A program made the translations under genes and the position numbers. A stretch of DNA of 64,000 bases. It comes from Manihot esculenta (taxonomy: Eukaryota > Streptophyta > Magnoliopsida > Malpighiales > Euphorbiaceae). The stretch is taken from positions 18,322,000 through 18,385,999 of the forward strand of contig NC_035164.2 of the NCBI RefSeq assembly GCF_001659605.2. The letters are read 5' to 3'. The notes under the pieces are model-generated. The model was not told where the DNA came from. It ran no database searches and was given only the letters and a program-made list of their open reading frames with translations. The first letter of the stretch is position 1. The number at the start of each line of letters is the position of its first letter. This document shows, piece by piece, positions 35,387 through 47,624 of this stretch.

Positions 35387-35781
35387 AAAAAATACATTAT
35401 AAAAATTAGTAAATAAATGTATTTAACGTTTTTTAACCAGTGCAAACGTTACACGTTTTAGAAAAAAGAAGTGAAAAGAAAAAGAAAAAAAAAAAGTAAA
35501 AGAGGCGCACAGTGGATAAAAAGTATGCAACCACCCAAGGACTTTGTAGATTCCGGGATTGGAATCCATTTTCCTGTTGAATATTCCACAATCCTCCCAG
35601 CGTCATATTTTTTGTTCCTTGTTTTTTGGAAAGAAATTAGGTGGTGATCCCTGGTGACCACATTATTTACTCGCCTAATCAGATCCCCCGGTTCTCAGCT
35701 ATCCCTCTCTCTCTCTCTCTCTCTCCCTCTCTCTCTCTCTCTTTTCTGTGTGCTCATCACTGTCCTCTGGAGTGTGCAGCC
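35387..35781 (+). promoter_or_regulatory. GS1 proximal promoter and 5' UTR (right copy of target duplication)
   Basis: The segment up to 35761 duplicates 22142-22491, with about 20 extra bases near 35399-35418 and a longer CT tract (about 35704-35741). It lies directly upstream of the GS1 ATG at 35782, so it must hold the surviving core promoter and 5' UTR. No perfect TATA box stands out. Upstream of 35387 the gene now faces LINE, MITE and gypsy sequence instead of its original distal promoter. Confidence 0.75.
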
Positions 35782-38700
35782 ATGTCTCTCCTTAACGATC
35801 TAATCAACCTCAATCTTTCTGATGCCACCGAGAAGATCATAGCTGAATACATCTGGTATGCTTTAGTTCTATCGGTTGGCATCGATTAATTTAATTTCCT
35901 TTCCCCTTTTTGTAATTTTTCCTTGTCTTGTTTTTCAGGATCGGTGGATCTGGTTTGGACTTGAGAAGCAAAGCAAGGGTGGGTTTTCTCCCTCAAGAGT
36001 TTCACTGTCTTGGATCTTATATATTATCTGTGTAGTAGTCTTTTCCTTTCCAATGTTTCAATCAGATTTTTGTATTTTTCCTTCAGACTCTGCCTGGACC
36101 AGTCACTGATCCTTCCAAACTTCCCAAATGGAACTATGATGGATCCAGCACAGGCCAAGCCCCGGGAGATGACAGCGAAGTCATTCTGTAGTATGTGTCC
36201 ACTTGCCTGGACGAATTCTTGATCTATTATTATTATTTTTTGAATCAACCAGCTTGGATCTTGATCAACAAAAATCCTGCTTGATTTTTATTTTTTATTT
36301 TTTATTATTTTTTATGATCAGCCCTCAAGCAATCTTTAAGGATCCCTTCAGAAGAGGAAACAATATCCTGGTAATTAGTGATTGGGTGTTTTGAGGATTC
36401 TGTTATGTAAATCATTTTTATTATTGTTATCATTTGAAATACACCCATTACAAGTAAAAGATAAGGGTAATAATGTCTTTTTGTCCAGAATTGACAATTT
36501 TCCTTGTAGGTAATGTGCGATGCATACACGCCAGCCGGCGACCCCATTCCCACCAACAAGAGACACAATGCAGCCAAGATATTTAGCCACTCTGACGTTG
36601 TTGCCGAGGAGCCTTGGTAATTATTCTTCTTAGTCTTTTTTTTTTTTTTTTTTAAATATTTGATCTAGATAATAGAAAGATATAATTTTATATATATATA
36701 TATATATCTTTTTCGTGGTTGATGTTTTATTTTTTTTCATTTGATGAAATCGTTCCGAACAAGCTGCCACTAAATATTATAATATAATCTAATAATAACG
36801 AATAAGCATTATAGACTTTTTATCTATTTTTTATAAAAAAATTAAAATGTTTTTTAATATTTATTTAAAAGTAATATTGGAAAAAAATTGCTTTTTTCCT
36901 TTTAACACATTGCCCTTTGTTTTCAATGAAAGGGAGAGGAAGAAATAAGTAGTAATAGTGCCAAAAGAATTTAGGGGTGATGGGAAATAAATTAAAATAT
37001 TAGTGAAATGGACTGTTTAAAACGTTGTTTTATTAAGTATAATTTTAAAATTAAGCCAAAAGCATTGTATTTGATGGCAAAAAATATTACATTTGAATTT
37101 GAATGTTTCGAATAACATTTTAAAAAATAAAACCAAAATTTTGAATTTGGCTTGATTTATATCTAAAAGGGTAAATATGTAATTCATAAGTAATCAGTGT
37201 AATTTAAGTTAAAATGATGAAACTTTGATCCGACAGTAAAAGGAAATTAGGCGAAACATGGAAAGGGATAAAATTAAAACTCAGTCAAGGGACAGTTGGG
37301 TTGACCAATTTCGAAAGTGGACAAATTGCCAGCTGTTGGGCAATATTAAAAAGGATAAAGGTATTAGGTCCCTCGTGACCAAGGCCAAGCTCAACTACCC
37401 CGTTGTAATTAATAAGCATCCACCTAGTGACACGTTCCTTAAGAAAAATAGATAAATCAACTCCTAATAAAAAGCTTAGAGAAAAAAAAATACTCCTAAT
37501 AAAAAAGAAAATTTACAATTATTAAAATATTTATAAATTTAAATAATGAAAATTATTATTATCATTACATATTTTTGTATGAAATTTATTATAATTTAAC
37601 TGGTTTAGTATTAATTTATGTATGACTTATATGAGGTATTATTTATAAATATATTTAATCAATTTATAAGCTAAACCAAATACAGATTAAATCAATTGAG
37701 TCACTTGCTAATTAGTGATGGTTTGAATATTGAAAACGCAGCGTATTAGTGCAGTGGTGAAGTGAAGAAATATAATATTAATAATATATATATATGTGTG
37801 TTTTGATCAGGTATGGGATTGAGCAAGAGTACACCCTTCTCCAAAAGGAGGTTAAGTGGCCTCTTGGATGGCCAGTGGGTGGCTTCCCCGGCCCCCAGGT
37901 TTGTATCTGTGACTTTGTTAAGAACTTTCCATGATTATTAATAACATTAACTTGCTATCCTTTATCACATTAAACAACAAATAAAAATTGAAAGATTATT
38001 CCTTATATTAAAGAATTTTTTTAATCAGTAATTTCGAGTTTAGGACTGACTCAAAATAAATCTGAACTAATGGCCCAATAATTTCAAACACCAAATCGTT
38101 TTGAAAAAAATTATATATACAACTTATTTTCCTCTATGTATAACAAGGTAGTTTCAACTTGTGTGCAGGGACCTTACTACTGTGGAACTGGGGCTGACAA
38201 GGCCTATGGCAGGGATATCGTGGATTCCCACTACAAGGCATGCTTGTACGCTGGTATCAATATTAGTGGCATCAATGGTGAAGTTATGCCTGGCCAGGTA
38301 TGATAACTAATTGCTTTCTTTCTTACTTAAATATTCTGTGCAACTAAAACTATTTATTAATTTAATGTATATCCAATAATGCATGCTTTCATTCATCATT
38401 GTTTTATATTTAACCCAGTTTAATTATTTACATTGAAATTGATACAAGTTGAAATTTAATGATGCTTTATATTGAAATATATTTCCTTGATTTTTTTTGT
38501 CACACTGGCTTATTTGCATGAGTTTATACGTTGAAAACAGTGGGAATTTCAAGTTGGTCCTGCTGTGGGTATTTCTGCTGGTGATGAATTGTGGGTTGCA
38601 CGATACCTTCTTGAGGTGTGCTTCACTTTCTTGTTTCACATTCTTCTTTTATTTACTTATTTGTTTTCTGATGATATCTTATTCTCGTTGTTCATATAGC

Positions 38701-39688
38701 GAATAACGGAAATTGCAGGGGCGGTCCTTTCTTTCGACCCAAAACCAATTCAGGTCAGTGCAAATTCAATCACTTTCCTTGTAATTTTCCCTTTTATATT
38801 CTCTTGCTTTGATTAATATTAGCAATTCCAGGGCGATTGGAATGGAGCTGGTGCACACACCAACTACAGCACCAAGTCCATGAGAAATGATGGTGGAATA
38901 CATGTGATAAAGAAGGCTATTGAGAAGCTGGGTCTGCGTCACAAGGAGCACATTGCTGCTTATGGAGAGGGTAATGAGAGGAGATTGACAGGTCGCCATG
39001 AGACTGCTGATATTAACACCTTCTCTTGGGTATTACTTCTTCTTCTTCAGAATCATCCTTCTGTTTTCTCTTAAAATTATTTACTCTACTATTATTCTTT
39101 GATAATCACGGCATTAAATTGTTTTCCTATAATTAATATTACTCTCCGTTTTATTTGAAATTGTAATTAATATCAGTAATTTGCATGTAATGTATTCTCT
39201 ATCTAAAATTGCAGGGGGTTGCAAACAGGGGAGCATCTATCCGTGTCGGCCGTGACACTGAGCAAAATGGAAAAGGTAATTAAACTTCAAGTGGGTTGAG
39301 AAAATCTATTTTTATAATTTTGGTGTTTTCATGATTAAAACATATCAAATTTAATAAATCAGTTTTTGGTACTTTATAATATTTAATGAAGTAATTTATT
39401 TTTCTTCCAAAAATAAGCCCAAAGGGGTTGGTGCTTGATAATGGTATATCATAGTTCATTTTTATAGAGGTTGCCAACTTGATAATTGACCTGAATTCTA
39501 CTTGCATTGATATTGCTAGAGCAACTGTATAGCAATTAAGCTTTTCTTTTCTTTTTCTTTTTTTTTCAATTTTATTAAATTGTTTGGTATTGGCAGGTTA
39601 TTTTGAAGACAGGAGGCCAGCATCGAACATGGATCCATATGTTGTGACTTCAATGATAGCTGAAACCACCATTCTCTGGAACCCATAG
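35782..39688 (+). CDS. GLN1: Cytosolic glutamine synthetase (GS1), 12 coding exons
   Basis: Joins ammonium to glutamate with ATP to make glutamine in the cytosol. Coding exons: 35782-35855, 35939-35978, 36087-36190, 36322-36370, 36510-36616, 37811-37898, 38169-38297, 38541-38615, 38700-38753, 38832-39029, 39215-39275, 39597-39688. All introns are GT-AG and the total is 1071 bp, 356 residues, the standard GS1 length. Visible motifs: [10 protein letters not shown] (56-65), metal ligands E129, E131 and E192, the nucleotide/metal segment with H249, and R291. The protein ends ILWNP with no plastid transit peptide, so it is GS1 and not plastid GS2. Intron 5 is long (1194 bp) and AT-rich. The reading frame is intact despite the insertions upstream. 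Confidence 0.97.
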
Positions 39689-40020
39689 AGACGGAAGAAG
39701 ACGGTGCTCACTCCTCGGGGATAATTCAAACAGATAGATGCAAATTGTCAAATTCCAAATAAATAAAAGTTTGCTCTGTTTAATATTTACCAATTCCAGT
39801 GTGTATAATTTGCAAAAGATGGATTTTATCTGCTCTAACTTTCTGGAGGTTTCTAGTTCCTTGGATATTGATTTGTTCAAAAGCACTGCATTTAAAGCTC
39901 AATTTCGATTCTGTTTTATTTTATTTTTGCTTAATGCGTATTTACTGTCATGCTTTTTTTTTTTTTTAAAAAAAAAAAAGCTTCCAATTTTATTTTTTCC
40001 TATTTATCTCTTTAAACTTT
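39689..40020 (+). other. GS1 3' UTR region
   Basis: Follows the TAG stop. AATAAATAAA at about 39758-39768 is a likely polyadenylation signal. A long T run followed by A run near 39953-39980 lies further on. Confidence 0.55.
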
Positions 40021-40675
40021 AATTTTGGAATAATTCATGTGGGATCATGCCTCAATCAATTCCAATACTAAAAAATTTGAACGTTTAAGGTACTGGTTAG
40101 AAATATTAGTTATTTTAATTAGTTATTTTAGTGATTAACAAAATATTATATAGAGTAGTTTTTTATAATATATTATTTTAACAACTAAACAATAAGTATA
40201 AATACTAAACACTATCTAACAAATTGAGATTCAGTGGTTTCAATGAGATATGTACGTGTGGGCAAAAAGTTTAATTTTTTTGAAAAATTAATAAATATAA
40301 ATGGATAGTTGGAAGTTAATAAGATTGAATATTGGTTCTTGTCGATTAAGGTTTGGAGAGGAATGAATTTGAGTAAGTAGTGTCTTGGTGAAATTAAAAG
40401 TCTATTCCTCAATATGGTTGGTTCAGAAGTATTATACTTCAATCGTCTTGATGTATTATATCTAATATTTATGGTAGTTATGTTAAGTGACTCACTAATA
40501 ATGAGCCGTCAGCTAATAAATACAGAACTAGTTAACCCATACTCAATCCATTGTGTACGATATGTCAATCAGCCCTTTCACACGCACAATCATAATCCTA
40601 AAGATGTATAGAAATGATCGGTACGTGGGATGTTAGACTCTCTTCTTTGGTCTTATTAAATTGTGCTCAGCTAAC

Positions 40676-40759
40676 CGGCCGTTCATATCGAGGTGGAGTC
40701 CTTTCGATCACTAAAATCGGCCGTTCATATCGAGGTGGAGTCCTTTCGATCACTAAAAT
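40676..40759. repeat. Perfect 42-bp tandem duplication
   Basis: Two identical head-to-tail units starting GGCCGTTCATATCGAGG (40677 and 40719). A second, diverged duplication of about 93 bp follows at about 40785-40965, around TAGAGA(T/C)(G/A)TTG and TATTCTATAG(A/G)T. Confidence 0.85.
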
Positions 40760-41269
40760 CGGTCACGCTAGTTTTCAAGAAATTTATTTGTCCTTTCCAA
40801 ATTTTGATAAAATTAGAGATGTTGATAGTTTAATTTTTATATTCTATAGATTAGACTTTCTACCGTCCGGTTAGACTCGTCTTTTCCGAATTTTAGTAAA
40901 GTTAGAGACATTGGTGGTCTGATCTTTATATTCTATAGGTCGGACTTTTTACCGCCCGTTAGACCGGATAAAAATATTTATAAAATCTTTTCGAATCCTG
41001 TATATATATATCATAATTTTAACGGACCCTATTATTTATATGTTATCGCACTATAACGTTGAGAATTAAATTATATTTTAGCTTTTTATTTTTATGCTCT
41101 TTATTTTTGATATGAGACATCACAAGGGTTGTTCAAACTTCTTAAGATTGAACATAAGCTTGACATCATGGGGTCGGATGTAAAATTCATGAATTGAAGG
41201 GATATGAGTTGAAAAAATATTGAGAGGTCAGCTTAGGTGGAGTCAAGAAGATTAGGCCTAACCTTTGGT

Positions 41270-41294
41270 ACGCCTAAACTTCTTGTTTAGGCGT
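41270..41294. repeat. 10-bp perfect inverted repeat (hairpin)
   Basis: ACGCCTAAAC, a 5-base loop TTCTT, then GTTTAGGCGT. It is not next to a gene end, so its role is unknown. It may be a remnant of a small inverted-repeat element. Confidence 0.7.
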
Positions 41295-43182
41295 AAAGTA
41301 GAAAAGTCTAAGGTTCAAGATGCAAGCTTGTGTTGGTATTATAATAAATATTAGAATTAAATTAGTTTATATTATAGTCACTTAGATTTACAAAACTTAT
41401 AATTTAATGTTAAAAAGTTATAATTTAATATTAACTTGTTAACAAGTTGATAAATTAAGCCTTAAATTTTTATTTTATTAATAAAATAATTTTTATTAAA
41501 TTTACGATAAATTAAAAAAGTCAACTCAAATTAAAAGAAATAAATTATTATAAATATTAAAATTATAAAATTTAAATCGTTATAAATTATTAAAACTAAG
41601 GTACTTAACTATTATAAAAAGTAAAATTCAAATGACTAAATTATTATACTCTAATTTTAATAAGACTATTTTGTTAAACAAAATGAAATTCTATGGACTA
41701 AATTACTTCTCATTAAAATCCGCAACGATTAAATTATAAATTTTATTAAATACAAAATACTATATTGCCCTAATAAATATAAAATTTTATAATGATATTA
41801 ATTTTATTATTAAAAAAATTAACATACATCAGGAACATAAATAATTGATAGGGATAATATATAAAAGATATAACAAAAATGAAAAGGGCAAATGGGCAAA
41901 AAAATTCAAAGATTTACTATAATTCACATTTTTATTCAAGACTAAATTTTGAACGGTAAAAATCAAACCTTTTCAATTTGTCACAATTATATTCAATAAA
42001 ACTAATTTATAAAAATTAATGGTAAATTATAATATAGTCTCTAAATTTCTATTTGACTAGTAAAATAATCCTTAAATACATATTTTTATTATAATAATGT
42101 CATTTTTTGTTAATTCAGTTATTTATTTTATATTTTCACTTTTATATATAGAAAAAAAAAGTTTACAATTTAACTATATAATATTTTATTTTATTTAGAA
42201 TATTATTAATAGAAACCAAAACTTTTCAAATATAAAAAATATACACATAATTTATAATATTGAGTATAAACATTCAATAAAATATTTTAATATATATTAT
42301 TTATATGTGATATTTTATATAATATAAATTTATTTATAATAAATATTTATGATATATTTAATATTACATATAATAAATATAAGATATATTTAATTTCAAT
42401 TGAAGATTATATATTTTATTAATAATATAAAACTTTAAGGATTATATTCTAATTTTTTTGTTAACTTTTTTAAATTCAATTTAATTCTCTTAATTATAAC
42501 TGTGGCAAATTGAAAAAATTTGATTTTAGCATCCAAAATTTAAAATGTTGAAATAAATATGAATTACGATAAATATTTGAATTACCATCCAAAATTAAGA
42601 AAATTAGTAAAATAATTCTTTTTAGTAGCAATACTTGTTGCTGGTAATTATTTTTTGCCCGTGATTATAATTTTATTATAAAATATCTATATCTATATTT
42701 TTGTAACGGTAACATATGATATTTTAATAGAAATACTTATTGTGAATAATTACTTTTTAACCGCAATCACAATATTATTATAAAATATCTATAACTACAA
42801 TTTTATAATATGAACAAACAACATTTATATTACTACTACCATAAATTTATAGCAATAAACACTATAAGAAGTTGAATAATTTTAGGAATCAAATTAAGTT
42901 TTAGTTGCAAAAATTTTTATTTTTTGTGGCTTGTAAATTTCACCCTTGTTTTTTATTGAAGAACTTATCCTATTGCTCAAAGACATCCGCTAAATAAATT
43001 GTGATTGGCGTCCTGCTTTATTGACAAAAAATATATATATCATTTAGTACCTTGGTTTATTTAGTATATAAAACATTAAAAAAGTTGGGAGGAGAAAACT
43101 TAGGAATCGAAAAATTAGGTTTTCTTAATATCTCAATAGTCTTCAATTTGGGTCACCTTCCATGATTCCTCAACCATTCTGC

Positions 43183-43377
43183 TATTTCTTCAACTATTCG
43201 ACAATGAAACAGTAAGAGAAAGCTTGGCTCAAGGGACGACAAGGCTCGAACGAGTCGCTGAATACAATTCTTCCCGACTGAGGGACTGTGGACAAATTGC
43301 AGCAAGGCAACAGAGAGTGCAACGACGTGGGCATGACATTGTTGCACATAGTGCCGAGGGATCGACCTTTAGGTGAA
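43183..43377 (+). other. Unidentified exon-like stretch
   Basis: Base composition rises above the AT-rich surroundings. One plus-strand frame (about 43229-43374) is open and reads with balanced codons (ERVAEYNSSRLRDCGQ near its middle) up to a donor-like TTTAG/GTGAAA. The minus strand is also open. I do not recognise the protein. It may be a decayed exon or chance. Confidence 0.3.
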
Positions 43378-45686
43378 AGTTTCTAATAAAATTCCCTTTT
43401 CTTTGAATTTTTGGCAGATTTCTACAATTTCCTTTATTTACACAAATGTAAATAAATTCTACACTCATGGCCATTCATAGCCCGACCTTCATATTGTGGG
43501 TGTGTTCAATATGAGTTTTTTTTTTTAGCATGGATTTGAACTTGGAGGCTTGTCCGTTGAATTATAAGTTAAAGGTCCATTTTTTAGCCCGGTGATGTAT
43601 CCCTGTCAATCTTGTTTGCAGATTCTTTGCATTACAAATTATAATTTTCTCAATTGTTCAAGTTCCTGGGTGGCCAATCAATTTTGAGGTAAACATTTTG
43701 CAGTGTGTTGACTTGAACTGTTAGCTCTTCTGACAAGTTTTAGCAACCTGAAGTTGATTATATATCAATTCTAAATATTTAGAGCATTAGAAATACTAGC
43801 TAATTAGATGAAGTGTTGGTAGATTTTAGAGTGAAGCAAATGATTTTAATCATGTTTATGGCAAGTTATTTTATTGAAAATAGGCTGAGTAACATGTTGA
43901 TGGTCTTTACTTGTCTATAATGATGATTGTTTGAACTATGATGTGCTGAAATGGTTCAGGCTTTAATATAGACACCACTAGCTCTGCATTTCTTTATTCC
44001 ACTAGAAGTGAACATTTAGATTTGATGATTCAAATTTGGATGGGGAAAATGATTTTGTTTGCTTTTGTGTATAATATGTACAAGGATGTCCTAAAATGGT
44101 TCAGGTAGAGGTACTACTTACCTATGAATTTATTCATTCCAGTAGAAGTTAATATTTGATTTTTACAAATCACATCTAATGTAAATAGAGTTAGGAGAAA
44201 GAACAAAGGCAATATCTCCTTTTCCGAGGCCAAAATGGTGGTGAAGAGAGAAGGCCAAGTTTTTTGCGCGAAGGACGAAGTCGGAGAAATAAATTCAACA
44301 GCGAGTGAAGATGTCGACAAGAGCATTTTAGGTTTTTCTACACCATTTAAGAATTTTAACTTAACTAACCAAGGATTAATGCCTCACCTTTATTGTTTAA
44401 GATTTAGCATAGGGTCCACCGTCAAGTAATAGCAGAATACAATATGGCCTACTGACACATACTCCCCCACTTTCAATTCAAATTTGAAAAGAATCGCCAA
44501 AAATTTTCAAATCCTAATTTAATGTGCCAGGAAATAAATTTTTACATTTTTTATGCCATTATCCTTTTTTTTTTCCAAGCGACAATTTCATTTAGTCTGC
44601 TAGTGAATGAGGATTTGGGATAGCTGCGACATTGTCTTTTAAATGTCGTCTTATGCCTCATAGCTGGATTGCGACATCCCTTTCAAATGCCAACTTATGT
44701 CTTATGTCTAGACTGTGACACTGCCTTTCAAGTGCTATCTTATGTCATAAATTGCACCTATTGGCATGCCGATTGCCGTTTCTTCTACAAGCTTTCCAAA
44801 TTATTCATTTTAGGTACTTTTGTATGCTTCTATTCTAAATTATAGTCACGTTTTGGCAATATTAAGGGTCTAATTCACTTGGTCTCTTTATGAAAATTAT
44901 ACTCTTATATCTTAGCTAATTTAATTATTTTGACTTTTTTTATGGCTTTATTTTTATTTATAATCTTATAAATATAATTATTTGTATGTTACTTATTTTA
45001 GTCATATTAAATTTATTAAATGTTCAATAAGTAATTTATTCAATATGAAATCTATTAATATGACTTGAATTTACATTGCTACCATTTGCTAATTAAAGTC
45101 TTAATATTTATTATCTTTGAACCACACCTGAATGCTACTTATGTAATTTCAATGGAGAATCAGGTCCACGTAGCTCTTAACAATAGATAATAACATAAAG
45201 TTTATACTAACATAATTTATTCTTACTAATAATCAACCACATTATCACATTATGCTATTCAAAAATAATTTTATTCATTTATTCGATAATTTATTGGACG
45301 AATAAGGGTTATATCTAGAATTCAGTAAACAACTAAGAAAATATAAATAATTATATTTTCATAGCTATAATTTACACTATATTATTGAGACACTAAATGT
45401 CAATATTCAAAACATATATATATACATATTTATATATAAACAAATATCATGAAAGTTTTAATTCTTTGTTTCAGCTTTCATTTGATATATTTTAAATCTA
45501 ATATCAATAACTACACAATGAGTTATGAAATTTTCCAACACATGCTACCCTGTTAAAGTCCATCCTGCTAAGTTTGTACTTTTAGCTCCTATGTTAAATT
45601 TCTTTACTTTAAACCTTTCAAATACCATCTCAACATTCATATTACATATTTATACAATCATAGTAATATTTTTAGCAAGTAAAAGC
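43378..45686. other. AT-rich intergenic DNA
   Basis: No gene was recognised. A duplication with a period of about 145 bp (about 43940-44015 and 44085-44165) shares the words AAATGGTTCAGG and TTATTCCA(C/G)TAGAAGT. Confidence 0.45.
44624..44755. repeat. Degenerate 45-bp tandem repeat, three units
   Basis: GCGACATTGTC, GCGACATCCC and GTGACACTGCC start units at 44626, 44671 and 44715, each followed by TT(T)(A/C)AA(A/G)TG and CTTATGTC-like words. Confidence 0.6.
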
Positions 45687-47624
45687 TGTAACGACCCCAA
45701 AATGGACCGTCACCGGCGCTAGAATTCAGATCGACTTAAGGCCGCCAGAACCCATAGCAAGCCTGCTATACTCTCTGAGTACCTGTAAAATCTCATACAT
45801 GGTCATACATTTTCTGTGAAAATAAAAACTTTTCTCTGGACCAAGACTTAACCTGTGCATGCACTATCTCTGTACTCTGTACCCCTGACTAGAGCTTGCT
45901 CTAGATGGGTTAATTCATATCTGTTAAGCCTGGTTTTTCACATACTCTGTAAAACAGTTATATAAACAGACCATTATACAAAAGATTTACAATACAAAAA
46001 GAACTAAGTCAAGCACAATTCTAACTTTATACACAACTATTACATCTCTTTAATATTACATGTCCACAATATTCTATTACAAAACTCTTCTCTCTTCCTG
46101 TACTCTACTGGACTTCCCCTGTACACTGTACACTGAACCTGCAAGACTGGGGTTAAGGGAGTGGGATGAGCTCTATAGCCCAGTGAGTAGAACAGTAAAA
46201 CAAGTCATTAACATATGATCTTATGGAATGCATCATATCACAGACAAGTCACATCAAGGGTAAACCTGTCACCACATAGTCCCAGTAACTGTTCCGTGCC
46301 AGGCCGTAGACTGGGGTCCTGGTCTTCCTGTACTATATATGTATACGTGTATATAACACTTGTACTTACCATTTGCCAGGGCATAGACTGGGCACCTGGT
46401 CTTTACTATACTTGCCAGGCCGTAGAATGGGGTCCTGGACTTTACTATACTTGCCAGGCCGTAGAATGGGGTCCTGGACTTCCTGTCTGGAACTATTGGA
46501 TCATTCAGCATTCACCCACATTAACAAATAAGTATGCAATGCAACATCTTTGTGAATTCTAATGCAATCACCCTATTGCATAATCATGGTGCATGAAATA
46601 TGCTAAAAGCATTCAATGTCTCAATTAAAACGAGTATTAAGTTTAGTTCCACTCACCTCTGACTATCTGGACTGACTTTGCAGGCTCTGTAAAAGTTGGA
46701 GCAGTACTCACTGCTGCTCTCTCTGGTTCCTCTGGTCTGTGCCTACACAGATGGACTCAAATGAGGGACCAAACTAGCTTATGAACAACTCTAATAAACT
46801 CCCCAAGAATCCCCTTAAACTCACTCAAACATTCATGCAAAGCATGCAAAGGAAGGCTGGACAGGACACTTTCGGCGGCAGGTTCGGAGGCCGAAAGTCC
46901 TCTCCAGAGCCGAAACTCATGCACCTTCGACGGCCGAATCTCAACTTTCGGCAGCCGAACCCTTTCGGGGGCAAGTTTCAGGGGCTGAAAGGCACTCCAG
47001 AGACGAAAGTCTCTAACCTTCGGGGGCATCTTCGGAGGCCAAAACTCCCCTCCAGAGCCGAAAGTCCAAAGGCTCGGGGGCAAGCTTAGGCAACCGAAGC
47101 CACCTCCTCAGCACCTTCGGCGGCCGAACCATTCTTCGGCGGCCGAAGCTGGGTTCATCAGCAAGGCAGAACCTTGCTCTGCCTCACGCCAAAATGCACC
47201 AATCTTCCTCCAACTTAAACACCTCAACTCCTCAACATGCATACACCCAAGTATATGCTCAAGGGGGTCAGAAACTACCTTAAAACCCCAACAACACAAA
47301 ACATATAACACATATACAAGCTTTTCTCACAAAAATATCAAAAACACTCTCTTTTACCCTAATCATGCAACTCTCCCCCAAAACCTCAAAAATCTTCCAT
47401 AAATCATGAAAACAAGCTCAGGATTGTCACTTACCTCTTGAAACCAAGAAGAGGAACGATCCTAACGTGGAGTTTTGGAGCAACTCTCCTTCAAACTCTC
47501 CAAACTTCACAACTTTGTGTTTTTAGCTCAAAACCTTAAAAAAAACATAAAAATCAATCAAATCTTTGCACGATGTAATGAAAACATGAAGAAACCTTAA
47601 GGAAGACAGAGTCTCACCTCAGAT

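Larger units (their letters stand above)
40021..43182. other. AT-rich intergenic DNA with small repeats
   Basis: No gene was recognised. Open frames are short and AT-biased. It holds the tandem duplications and hairpin listed separately, and a diverged duplication of about 120 bp at 42610-42830 around the word ATTATAAAATATCTATA. Confidence 0.5.

Noticed and set aside
37258..37455. Open frame of 65 codons inside GS1 intron 5
   Set aside because: It lies wholly in an intron with clear GT-AG borders and shows no domain.
35782..39688. Plastid GS2 instead of cytosolic GS1
   Set aside because: The protein starts directly with [12 protein letters not shown] and ends ILWNP at 356 residues, with neither a transit peptide nor the GS2 C-terminal extension.
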